Positions 1-8,610 of a stretch of 30,855 bases of DNA are shown here, one piece after another. The translations under genes were made by a program, and so were the position numbers. Where the stretch lies: assembly GCA_009731375.1 (NCBI GenBank), contig BJOX01000080.1, positions 924,300 through 955,154 of the forward strand, given 5' to 3'. How positions within the stretch are numbered: the stretch's first letter is position 1; each line of letters starts with the position of its first letter. This DNA is from Paulinella micropora (taxonomy: Eukaryota > Cercozoa > Imbricatea > Euglyphida). The notes beneath the pieces are model-generated. The model worked only from the letters and a program-made list of their open reading frames with translations. It was not told where the DNA came from and did not search any database.

Positions 1-2
1 TT

Positions 3-193
3 AGGGAGTACATAGGCCATCGGTCCTTTCCATGGGCTGATTGGTATAAAGCTCCTAGAGTAATATTCTTTGCCGTCACTTCCTTTATTCCACCGATTGG
101 TGTGGAGACTTTCCTTATGGAATGGAGGATTGGATGCACATGGCCTTTTGGCTCAGCAATTGGCAGGAGATACACTATTATTATTATTATTAT
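3..193. other. Open coding-like segment at window edge, unrecognised
   Basis: Frame 3 on the plus strand is open from the window edge to the assembly gap and reads as a plausible protein rich in Trp, Phe, Ile and Pro, with a hydrophobic stretch around residues 20-35. The minus strand is also open over the same interval in one frame, so the coding strand cannot be decided. No family is recognised on either strand. It could be the end of a host exon or a mobile-element fragment. The ATT-rich end at 177-193 is simple repeat rather than coding sequence. Confidence 0.25.
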
Positions 194-203
194 NNNNNNN
201 NNN
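194..203. other. Assembly gap (10 N)
   Basis: Ten Ns directly follow an ATT trinucleotide tract, so the gap probably arose where assembly failed in simple repeat. The true gap length is unknown. Reading frames across it should not be trusted. Confidence 0.95.
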
Positions 204-520
204 CAGGAGGAGGAAGCTTAGAAGAAGAGAACGAGAGAGTGAAGAAGAAGAAGAAGAATAACAAGAACAAGAAAAACTATGATGATAATGATAACAACAA
301 CAACAACAACAACAGCAACAGCAACAACAACAACAACAACAAAAATAGTAAAAGTGAGAGAGAAAGCTTGCTGGAGGATCTCATCGCGCGGATGGCAGCT
401 GGCGCTCTGTCTGCTGGTAACTCACCTTCCACCCCCCAACGCGGCACCGGTCTCACCGCTCCCAGCTCACCTAACGCATGGGAGTTTGTTTTAGCATCGC
501 TTGCGCTGACTCGGCGCTAA
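204..520 (+). other. Low-complexity region, possible end of a host reading frame
   Basis: An open frame runs from the gap to a TAA at 518-520. It encodes Glu/Lys-rich and Asn-rich low complexity followed by about 50 residues of ordinary composition (from about 361) with Ser/Pro/Thr. The later part could be the C-terminus of a host protein, but there is no start on this side of the gap and no recognisable domain. Confidence 0.2.
281..345. repeat. AAC/AGC trinucleotide microsatellite
   Basis: Mostly AAC units, with two AGC interruptions and a GATAAT-rich lead-in. In the plus frame it gives polyasparagine; in another frame, polythreonine. Confidence 0.85.
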
Positions 521-1135
521 CTTCAAATGCACGCACCAGGTAGTTTGCATAGCTTTCACTTTTCTCCTTCATCTGAAAGATGTTTGAATTTGTTTTGTGT
601 TTTTTTTCTTTGTAGTAGTGTAGTATTAATCGTAATTTTTTGCACTGGCAGGTTTGTTATGGTCGAAAGCGTGATTGAGAACGTTTGTCGCGTGCAAGAG
701 TTATACAAACTTCTAATTTAGTTAGTATGATATTACGGAGTTAGATTTATTATTTTTTTTATTAATTAAAGAAATTTTGTTGTAGAATCTATGTATTTTG
801 CGTGGCGACATCGCACTTCTCTTCCTCCCCCCTTCCCCCCTCCCCCCCCCCGGGGGGAATTTATTGTAGGTAAAAGCAATGTTTATTATCATAATAAAGT
901 AAAATGCTTAATGTAAACAAAGATAAACAAAATTAAAAGCAAATTCTGCATGTTGGGCATTGTTATCATCATAGATTCATAGTAGCCGGGACTATGAAAA
1001 AGGAGAAAGATTACCGTGTCGGACCGGTTCCTGCCCACCTCTAAAGATGAAGTTAAAGTGTATTACAATTAATAAAAACATGTTTTAATATTATTTTATA
1101 TGTTCTCCAATCAGTGAATTGATTTCCTTTCATTT
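521..1135. other. AT-rich spacer without a recognisable gene
   Basis: No convincing gene was seen. The stretch has a C-rich run meeting a G run at about 825-857, which may be unstable or mis-assembled, and otherwise T-rich and A-rich sequence. A 64-residue open frame at 527-721 has no homology I recognise and is treated as chance. Confidence 0.6.
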
Positions 1136-1405
1136 TCACACGTTTTCAAAAAAGTCCATATACTTCATGGAAAATTTCGGAAAAAGGGATACCCCCAAGA
1201 TTGTCGAATGTTTAGTTATACCCATTTGAAATAAGCATTTAATAAGTCTGCTGTCGGTTGGTCTGTTTTTTATACAACAACAATTCCAGTTATCTTCCAA
1301 TTCGTGCTCTACTTTTTTTTCCTCAGTCTTTAGTTCTACTTCAAGAACATCCATATCCATAATAGGCGGGTGTCTGTGAAGTCTAGTTGTATTATTGTTT
1401 GACAT
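1136..1405 (-). CDS. Hypothetical small protein downstream of the fibre gene
   Basis: An 89-residue frame starting at an ATG (1405), 30 bases after the fibre gene stop and on the same strand. It has an acidic/basic middle (VELKTEEKKVEHELED) and three consecutive cysteines near residue 46; the C-terminal third is Phe- and Met-rich. I recognise no family. The tight spacing fits the compact layout of a virus-like element and would suit a small accessory or structural protein, but that is inference. It could be truncated, as its neighbours all carry frame breaks. Confidence 0.4.
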   Translation of the reverse strand: MSNNNTTRLHRHPPIMDMDVLEVELKTEEKKVEHELEDNWNCCCIKNRPTDSRLIKCLFQMGITKHSTILGVSLFPKFSMKYMDFFENV

Positions 1406-1435
1406 TATCAAAACGACTGCTCGTATTTCAGAAAG

Positions 1436-4400
1436 TTACTTAGATAGATCTTCTATAATAAGCATGAGATTATTATTTTGTTTTTCTAAATTAACTACCT
1501 TTTCTGATAATTGTTGAACCGCTTTAATTAACGGGGCTATAAACTCGGAATAAGCTATACCATAACCGACATCACCACTATCAACACATTTAACATCTTC
1601 TGGATTAACACTCACACCTTTCAATTCGCATTCTTTTCTTTGCTTTGGACACGGAACCATAATTGTTTCTTTTTATAAAACCGCCAAAATCTAGCATATT
1701 CATTTCTGTTAGTACGATTTCTAATTCCTGTGCTATCAAACCCGTTCTCTGTTTCTTGTTGTCGTCAATCATACGATAGCAGACTGGATTTAACTTAATA
1801 ATAAAATCTAAGCCTAAGCATTCCTTTATATCTTCTTTTTTCCTCCTCTCTGAATATTGAATTGGATTAGACAATACCCATAATTGTCCATCGCTTGCTT
1901 TCAAAAACATTAAAGCATTATTTGAACTATTCTCCCATATGAACCCACTCGTTGAAGAATTATTCACTCTAAATCTAATAGCATAAGAAGTTAATCCTCC
2001 GCCTACTCCTCCTGCTGGTGCTGTTCCTCCATTTAATGCTTTATTTGCTCCAGACTGAGACATATAAATCCCCCAGTTTGGATCAGCAGTATCCCATACA
2101 AATATTCCTCTCGCATTCGTCCCGTCTGTTTGTCCTTGAATTCCTATTTTCGCTCCATTATTAGTTGTGGTCGTTAGCAACCCAGAATATGTAATTCCCG
2201 CACTAGCCGTTATCAATCCTTTTGTCCATAAAGTTCCGTTTGCGCCATTCAATGACATTAATAGTTGCTCCCCTGAATTCTCCCATATAAAACCCATCGT
2301 AGCATCATTAGCAGTTCTAAAACGAAAACTATATGAACTAAAATCATTTCCTGAAACAGCCAAACCATTTGCCAAACTTCTAGTGTTTCCACCTCCGCCA
2401 GATGCCGCATAAATTCCCCAACTTGTATTGGTGGTATCCCATAGAAATATTCCTTTTGCATTTGTTCCGTCTGTTTGTCCCTGAACTCCTATTTTCGCCC
2501 CACTGGCATTCGTTACTGACGTTAGTGTGCCAGTGTATGTAATCCCCGCATTCGCAGTTAGTAAGCCACTTGTTGTTAACGTCGTTGTTGATACTCCCGC
2601 ATTCGCCGTTATTAACCCTTTCGTCCATAAAGTCCCGTTTGCCCCATTCAATGACATTAACAATTGCTCATTAGAATTTTCCCACACAAAACCATCTGTT
2701 GAAGCAAAACCAGACCTAAATCTTATAGCCAAGCCTGAAATATCGTTGCCTGCAACCGCAGACCCTCCAGATAGACTTTTACCTGCCCCTGGCTGAGCCA
2801 TATAAATTCCCCATCCTGCGTTGTCTGTATCCACAGAAATATACCCTGTCCATTTCCTCCATCTACTTTATTTTGAATAGATAACTTGCAACCACCATCT
2901 GCTGTTAAAATCCGCTCGCCGTTAATGCGGTTGTAGTTATGCCTGCGGTTGAAGTAATTGTTGTTCCTGTTATTGTTCCAGCACTTGTTATGTTGTTTGA
3001 GTTCATATCCAAAGCACCATAAAACCGCATACCGCCAGCATTGTTAAAACGGACAATGTCAGACGAAGCAGATTTATTATCTAAAAGTTTTGAAATATAA
3101 AGTCCCGCCCCTGTTACATCAAATGCTACATTCGTGAATACATAACCTCTTTGGTTCGCGGTTCCACTTGTAGCAGTATTTAGAGTAAATAAGAAATATT
3201 GATAATCACCAGTTGCCTGTGAAAAGAATATATTCCTCCATTTTGGTTTAATATCCTCGCCCCATTATATGTTATATTTCCACCATTAATGATAACTTGA
3301 TTATTAAAATCCGCCGTTTGTGTTAAAGTTAGATATTTTATCGTAGTGCTCGTCCCGTTGAATGTTTTAATTCCTGTTATTGTTTGGTCTCCTGTTAGTT
3401 TCACATAATTATCATCCAGATATTGCCTATTTACCGCTTCATTCGCATTTTGTGGTGCTCCTAGATTAACAATCCTACTACTATTACAATCTAAGCCAGT
3501 AGCATTAAACCACGAAACAATCGTCCCGTCAATAATAAAACTTATTTTTTTCGCAGAAATTTCAAAGTTGTAATATGTTGCCGTGTTCATATCCAAACTA
3601 GCAATAGACCCAATATTACTGGTAGAATTGAAAACAATGAATGTTCCCTTTGTTGTTGAATTGATTGAATTTCCAGTAATTTCAACACCACTGCTATATG
3701 TCTTAATTCCTGCTATGGTTTGGTTTCCTGAGGTTTTAACTGCCGAAGTATCAAGAACAGAAACATCCACACCATCAACAAGATTTACATTTGTTATATT
3801 TTGATTTCCCATATTTAGTCCTCCCGTCATACTGGCAGTGCCGTCTAATCTAAGAAATGGTGATGCCACATTTCTCCATAGTCCAGTGCTATAAATGAGT
3901 AGTTGATTATCTGATGCTGTTGTTATAATCACATCGCCATATGTATCAATACTTCCACTCGCCGACACTTTCGCGTTGTTTGTATCGTGCTCTGATAGCC
4001 AAGTTGTGATAGACCTACCATTTAGTTGATTTACATTTGTAATGTTTTGACTTTTCATACTAGACCAGCACTCGCATTTATTATACTGCTAAATGTTTTA
4101 ATTCCTCCTATGGTTTGGTCTTCTGTTAGTTTGACCACCGAACCATCAACTGCGAGATTTGCGAGATTAATTCCATTATACGTAGAAGCCCCTGAAATAG
4201 CATAACCATTCATATTTAGTCCTCCCGTCATGCTAGCAGTGCCGACTAATCTAAGAAGGGGTGGTGTGGTGTTTCTCCATTGTGCCGTGCTATACATAAG
4301 CAGTTGGTTATCTGCTGGGAAGCCTGATATTGTCACATCGCTGTGGCTATGTATACTTCCACTCGCTGAAACTTTATCATTATTATCTTGATGCTCAAAT

Positions 4401-4998
4401 ATCCATTCATCAACATCTTTGGTATTTAGTAAATTAACTCCTGTTATATTCTTCCTTCCCATACTAATATTGCCGAATTCATCCACATTTATCGGAAATG
4501 TTTTATTTACCCAGTTTATTGAGTTATATGTTAGATAACTATTCACCTCTATCGGCGCGGTTATAACCACATCTGAAAGTGTATCAATTGAACCAAGGGC
4601 TGTATTCTTCCATTTGCCTTCTACATCGTTGTAAGTTAAGTATTGTCCGCTCGCTTGTGCAAATATGTTTGTGTCTATCAAATTATATAAACTGGTTTGG
4701 TGCGGATTGGAAGTATTGCTTCTGTGTTGAGTTGAGGCTTTGACTTCGTCGTTGTCTCTCACTCGTTGCTCTGTGTAGTATAAATTTTTTCCTTCTTTTA
4801 TGCCTGATGTTGATTTGCTGGATAACCTTGTATCAAATCGGCCGTCAGTGTAATAAAGATTTACGGGATCAGCATCTTCTGGCACTCTGTCTGTGTTTAA
4901 GCCCACTATGTTGGTATTGGTTAAGTCTAACTTAAGTATATTGAGTGAGTCCACCGCAATTTCTAACAAGCTAACAAACTCTTGTACTGACTACCCAT
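1436..4998 (-). pseudogene. Long fibre protein with C-terminal peptidase S74 (intramolecular chaperone) domain, broken
   Basis: One gene of about 1,185 codons is split into pieces. The N-terminal part (4055-4969) has the tail-fibre motif NLYYTEQRVR preceded by a related YYTDGRFDTR. The middle has three DQTI-GIKTF motifs and two copies of a KVSASGSI...LRL-GTASMTGGLNM module. The C-terminal half has three modules of about 110 residues with GFIWENS and LMSLNGANGTLWTKG. The end (about 1436-1870) has SERRKKEDIKE, KLNPVCYR and GLIAQELE, then a YSEFIAPLIKAVQQL coil, the S74 signature. Such domains trimerise fibres and cleave themselves off. Frame breaks lie near 4980, 4057, 3235, 2908, 2833 and 1668; all but the last act as one-base losses. 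The ATG at 4998 is the likely start. A virion attachment fibre is the likely role. Confidence 0.75.
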
Positions 4999-5072
4999 TG
5001 TATATATTTATTAAATATTTAATTTTATTTTTGTTAAATCATAGCAACAAAGAATAAAAGCATATCTAAATT
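4999..5072. promoter_or_regulatory. Divergent AT-rich intergenic region, likely bidirectional promoter
   Basis: Only 74 bases separate the fibre start (minus) from the charged ORF start (plus). The interval is very AT-rich and contains TATATATTTA next to the fibre start and long A/T runs toward the other gene. The position makes a shared promoter likely; no specific factor site is recognised. Confidence 0.45.
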
Positions 5073-5594
5073 ATGCTGTCAAAGGAAGCATCAAAGGGAA
5101 ATTGGAAGAAGGCTGTTCAAGCAAATAGAGAAAATACTGAACGGCGAAAGGACGAATGGGCTCGCGAACGGCTCCGCAAGAAGGGAGAACTGAAAGATAA
5201 GACAATAGGTGAAATAATTGAAACTGATGCTGTGTTAAGTGTTGCTAAGGAAATACTGGCAAAACCAGAAATCGTAGAAGACGAAAGCGACAGCGACAGC
5301 GGAATTGATATGTATGAGGTTATTGCTAATCATATGCTTAGAAAGATAAAAAAGAATGCTAAAAAGCCTAAGAAGAAAACCGCAAATAAAGCACCACAAC
5401 CCAAGAAGCCAGAGAATGACAGCGAAGAAGAAGAAGAAAGTGAGAGTGAAGACAGCGAAGATTATGAAACAACAGGCGAAAAACAGCGAGGTGGAAAAAA
5501 ACGAAGTGAAAAAATATCAGTTAATGTATATAATACCACTCATAAAGAGAAGGTAAAAATTCAAGAGGCTGATAATGTATTTCTTAAATTTTAA
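5073..5594 (+). CDS. Highly charged 173-aa protein of the virus-like element
   Basis: A complete frame from ATG to TAA. The N-terminal 65 residues are a mixed-charge probable helix (KNWKKAVQAN-like start, RERLRKKGELKDK). Residues 70-90 are acidic with an SDSDS stretch. Residues 94-120 are a Lys/Pro-rich basic block, followed by an EEEEESESEDSED acidic block and a basic C-terminal segment. No enzyme motif is seen. Alternating basic and acidic low complexity suits a nucleic-acid-binding or packaging protein, but that is only inference. Its stop shares the A with the next ATG (TAATG at 5592-5596), as in compact viral genomes. This is the only gene of the block that appears intact apart from the small 1136-1405 ORF. 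Confidence 0.6.
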   Translation: MLSKEASKGNWKKAVQANRENTERRKDEWARERLRKKGELKDKTIGEIIETDAVLSVAKEILAKPEIVEDESDSDSGIDMYEVIANHMLRKIKKNAKKPKKKTANKAPQPKKPENDSEEEEESESEDSEDYETTGEKQRGGKKRSEKISVNVYNTTHKEKVKIQEADNVFLKF

Positions 5595-6578
5595 TGGACA
5601 ACAAACATACGACTGCTAATATTAATCAACAAAATCCTGACTCAGACAAAACGGATGAGGAACAAAAAAAAGATACAGCACAGGAAATATTTCGGCAGAC
5701 AAAGCCCAGAACAAGGGGCACAACAATATGAGCAGATAAAGTTTTAGATATGGTAAATATTGATTTAATGGATATGACAAAAGTCACAACAAAAAATAAA
5801 AAGTATAATTTTCCTTTGATTCGGATTGATATTCATAGTCGGTATGCTTATGCAGTCCCGTTAAAAAATAAATTTTCAACTACTGTATTAGAAGCACTCA
5901 AATAACTACCAAAGCACACTGCAATTATTTCAGACAGCGGTGGTGAATTTAAGGGTGCGGTTGGAGAATGGATGGATAATATGGTATTAATCATTTTAAG
6001 GTTGAAGTGGGAGACCATAATTCATTAGGTATTGTTGATAGGTTTGTAAGAACTCTACGAGAACAACTCCATGTTATATGGCTTATAATTGCAACTTTGA
6101 TTGGATAAATTACATTGAAGATGTTGTTTATTATTGTAACAAAAAGAAACACTCAATAATTAAAGCATCACCGATTGAAGTATTTAACGGCGCTGATACT
6201 AACAAGCAAGAACATTATGTGGATAAGAATTTATTTGATTTCAAAGAGGGAGACAAAGTTAGAAAACTTAACAAAAAACATATACTAGAAAAGGGCGGTA
6301 AAACTTGGAGCAAACAAATATATAAAGTAAAAGGCCGTAGGGGCTATCTGATTATATTAACAAATGATGATATAGTATCGCCCCGACACTTATTAAAGAC
6401 CGAGGCCGCCGAAGAGGAACCGGACGACACAAAAGACTGACCGGATATTAATAAAGAATTAAAAAAATTAACAAAGGAAAAGCAAACAAAACATTTACTA
6501 AACCGAGAACAAATTGACTCCTCAAATGTGCGTACCAGTGCAATAGTCCGAAAGAAAAAAGACATTCTGGACTTATAG
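5594..6578 (+). pseudogene. Polinton-type DDE (rve) integrase, broken
   Basis: The gene would cut and join element ends to host DNA. Seen: a short charged N-terminus; NIDLMDM (first catalytic Asp) followed by IDIHSRYAYAVPLK; ISDSGGEFKG (second Asp); DHNSLGIVDRFVRTLRE, in which the acidic residue about 35 positions after the second Asp is Asp rather than Glu; then YYCNKKKHSIIKASPIEVF and a C-terminal FKEGDKVRKL...WSKQIYKV region typical of these integrases. Breaks: in-frame TGA at 5729-5731, TAA at 5903-5905, a one-base loss near 5980, a further shift near 6070, and TGA at 6438-6440, after which the same frame stays open to TAG at 6576-6578. A new frame begins with ATG at 6078. The copy is inactive unless the breaks are sequence errors. 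Confidence 0.75.
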
Positions 6579-7073
6579 TTCTCGTCTGTCATCACATAAC
6601 TTAGTAAAAAAAAATACACCTTATCCAAAATGTAATAATTCTTCAAAGCCGACCACGCATGGAATACTCTGACAACATTGTCGTCGCCAATCGCCACGAA
6701 ATACAAATCTGGCTCCCCTGGGCATATCATATCTATGGCCTCAACTCTTTTCGCATCTTTGGTATCGGCCTCAGCATAAATAGCATTTGGCGTATTGTGG
6801 TCTTTGCTGAAAGACACATAGCATTTTTTGCCATCCTTATACTTAGAAGGTGACTTTGCCTTGGACTTCTTTGACTTAACCAGGTCGAAAGGACTGCTCG
6901 CATTGCCCCGCTTACTTTCAGTGACTGCCTGATGTTTCTGGTAGGCTGGAACATTTCCTTCTGTTGGTGCAGGCTCAGTTAGTGCTGGCTCAGTTGGCGA
7001 TTGCTCGAGTTGGTGCTGGCTCAGTTGGTGCTGGCTCAGGAGAGGTAGCGGTGATCTTCTTCTTCGGTAGCAT
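6573..7073 (-). pseudogene. Unrecognised protein with EPAPT-type repeats, frame-broken, convergent with integrase
   Basis: Reading minus, an ATG at 7073 begins MLPKKKITATSPEPAPTEPAPT and soon hits a stop, while a second frame carries on with PTEPALTEPAPTEGNVP. The repeat of E-P-A-P-T units crosses the change of frame, so one indel lies near 7000. The continuing frame has no ATG before the repeat, only a GTG at 7084. The body (about residues 60-160) has a Lys-rich block, then KKCYVSFSKDHNTPNAIYAEAD and CPGEPDLYFVAIGDDNVVRVFHAW, a possible small beta-rich domain I cannot name. Near 6605 a run of nine A/T bases seems to hide another shift; correcting it would end the gene at about 6573, abutting the integrase stop. 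Confidence 0.45.
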
Positions 7074-7076
7074 CGC

Positions 7077-7118
7077 CTACCCACACATCAAAAAAGCACA
7101 AAACACATATGTGGGTAG
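7077..7118. repeat. Inverted repeat upstream of the EPAPT-repeat gene
   Basis: CTACCCACA at 7077-7085 and TGTGGGTAG at 7110-7118 are exact complements; extending inward gives 11 of 12 matches. The 24-base spacer and the place just upstream of the minus-strand ATG suggest an operator-like or structural site, or a remnant element end. Confidence 0.5.
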
Positions 7119-7310
7119 TGCCCGATAGCAGTTCTAATTATTTATATGTCTATCATGTGCTTTCTTTACTAATGTTTTTGTTTTTGACTACCAAAAACAA
7201 ATAGTTTATATTGTCTTATGTGAGTGTGTGCCATGTTGCTTGAGGAGAGGTGAGCGGGTAGGCAGGCACCAAACAACACAAACAAGACAATTATACATTA
7301 TTATTATTTT
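7119..7310. other. Spacer between the EPAPT-repeat gene and the coiled-coil pseudogene
   Basis: AT-rich with a purine/G-rich patch at about 7236-7268. No gene or motif was recognised. Confidence 0.5.
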
Positions 7311-7745
7311 CTAATCTTTTTGATAAGTATTCCCTTGTATTAATACATCGTCAAAAGATTTACCTCCTTGCTATATAAAGTCTCTAGCATACATTTCTTC
7401 TTTTAATGATAATGTTTGTTTTTTTGCTAATAACCAACTATCCAACAATTTCAGTTCTTTTTTCTTTTTTTCCTCATTCTTCTTTCTCTTTCTTTTCAAT
7501 CTCTTATTCTTACTTTCTTTTATTATTGTCTTCAATATCATCAAGTCTTGTATTTATGTATCTTTCCTGTTCTTCATTTTTATAAAACTAATTTTTAAAG
7601 TTAGTTATTTTATCACTCAGTGATTCATTTTGTTTTCGATAGTTATATTGTATCTCTTAACATTTCATTCTGGTTTGTCAGAACAGAATTCATCCCAATC
7701 CTTTCCCTCCTCTCTTTCACTTTCTTCAAATTCATTTTCACTCAT
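7311..7745 (-). pseudogene. Decayed coiled-coil protein gene
   Basis: From ATG at 7745 the minus strand reads MSENEFEESEREEGKDWDEF and then hits a stop. After small frame changes it reads QNESLSDKITNFKN, NEEQERYINTRLDDIEDNNKRK, KELKLLDSWLLAKKQTLSLKEE and KSFDDVLIQGNTYQKD, ending at TAG (7311-7313). Several in-frame TAA/TAG codons and at least two frame shifts interrupt it. The heptad-like Leu/Ile spacing and charge pattern suggest a coiled coil. The function is unknown; similar rod-like proteins occur in virus-like elements, but I do not recognise this one. Confidence 0.4.
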
Positions 7746-7905
7746 TTGAGTGCTTCAACAAAATAGTCTGACACAAGAACATAAAAAAGCGATTTTCTGT
7801 GAGGTGCGTGAGAAGTTTCTTCTTCCTTTTGTTCGTGGTTTGATATTTTATTTTTCCTTTTTTATTAGTTTCTCCTACTTCACCTTTTTTTCAGATATTC
7901 TCTCA
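7746..7905 (-). pseudogene. Possible fragment of another gene upstream of the coiled-coil gene
   Basis: A minus-strand frame with a Lys/Thr-rich segment (KKGEVGETNKKGKIKYQTTN) ends at a TGA that overlaps the ATG of the coiled-coil pseudogene by several bases. It has no start codon and meets a stop just upstream. The overlap is typical of compact viral genes, so it may be the eroded end of a preceding gene; the short length makes this weak. Confidence 0.2.
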
Positions 7906-7959
7906 AGTCGGATGTGAATATTATTATTAGTGTGATTGTACTAATTGTGTTGCACGAAG

Positions 7960-8030
7960 TTCTGATAGATGAATGGGAATGGTGCTCACACTAAGTTTTC
8001 TTAGTCGCGGGTTCAATTCTCACTCGTATA
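7960..8030 (+). repeat. tRNA-like module with B-box
   Basis: GGTTCAATTCT at 8010-8020 resembles the pol III B-box. Just before it is a perfect 6-bp hairpin (ACTAAG, TTTT, CTTAGT at 7990-8005) where an anticodon arm would sit, but the loop is not of tRNA size. No acceptable acceptor stem or A-box was found, so a functional tRNA is unlikely; a degraded tRNA-derived SINE head is possible. Confidence 0.25.
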
Positions 8031-8348
8031 TTATCTGGAACATGTGTGTTTTTTTTTGTTTGTTTATTTTATTATTTATTTATCAACTTGCAATACAAAT
8101 CATTTTTTTGAAAAAGATAAGGGGGATCAGCACATCGAGAAAGAATAAGAAAAAAGTGATAAGTAGACATAGTATTAATAGTTTGAGAAAATTGTGATTT
8201 TCTAGTTTTGCTAGTTTTGTTGATTACTAGGAGAGCGAAATATAGCGAAATGAGCTAAATTTATTTATATAAATATAAAGATAAGTGTGCTATAGTAATA
8301 CCTATAGTAGTATATATTATTATTCTTGTTATTATTATTATTTATTTG
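8031..8348. other. AT-rich spacer between the two tRNA-like modules
   Basis: T-rich and A-rich sequence with a TATTATTATTATT stretch near 8320-8345. A 74-residue open frame (7973-8197) is basic and low in complexity and is treated as chance. No supported feature. Confidence 0.5.
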
Positions 8349-8610
8349 GACACCTTGATAGCCCAGTGATCAAGTTCTACCATCTGGGCCCTGTCGCCAG
8401 TTCGATTCCCGTCGGTGCCACCAGTATTTTCATTGAACATACCGGTCCGTCTGGAAGTGTTGGAACTGCCCGTGCGGGGGTGTAATTAGAGCCTACCGTC
8501 AATTCTTCGTACTCCCCTCACGGGTGAGACGATGGAGGCGCATGTGCAGATTTGCATCAGCCATTGACAGAGAAGCACTATTGTTCTTTATTTTATTTTT
8601 TTTTTGCACG
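8349..8610 (+). mobile_element. Candidate tRNA-derived SINE
   Basis: A pol III type 2 promoter is visible: TAGCCCAGTGA at 8359-8369 fits the A-box (TRGCNNAGYGG) with one mismatch, and AGTTCGATTCC at 8399-8409 fits the B-box (GGTTCGANTCC) with one mismatch, about 40 bases apart as in tRNA-like heads. The 5' end GGACACC and a downstream GGTGCC resemble a degenerate acceptor stem, but the T-stem does not pair, so this is not a working tRNA. About 170 bases of unrelated body follow, then a T-rich tail (about 8583-8605). Target duplications are not clear because the flanks are simple AT sequence. Confidence 0.5.

Larger units (their letters stand above)
1136..7900. mobile_element. Degraded Polinton-like / PLV-type integrated element (left block)
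   Basis: Seen: a compact AT-rich block with a DDE integrase, a long phage-type fibre with an S74 C-terminus, and small charged ORFs, in divergent and convergent arrangement with overlaps of a few bases. Known: integrases of this type together with virion genes are the hallmark of Polintons/Mavericks and Polinton-like viruses. Inferred: a proviral insertion. No major capsid, minor capsid, FtsK-like ATPase or polymerase was found in this block, and I did not find convincing terminal inverted repeats, so the boundaries are approximate and the element may be partial. Almost every gene has at least one frame break. Confidence 0.6.

Noticed and set aside
281-345. CRISPR-like array
   Set aside because: The repeats are pure trinucleotide units without spacers; nothing in the window resembles a CRISPR array.
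527-721. 64-aa frame in the left spacer
   Set aside because: Low-quality hydrophobic composition in T-rich DNA, without a known domain.
5729-6440. A changed nuclear genetic code (TGA as Trp or TAA as Gln)
   Set aside because: The stops occur only in decayed elements, alongside frame shifts and a deletion, and TGA/TAA end other frames normally; mutation explains them.
8349-8430. A functional tRNA gene
   Set aside because: The A and B boxes are good, but the T-stem does not pair and the acceptor stem has several mismatches; a SINE head fits better.
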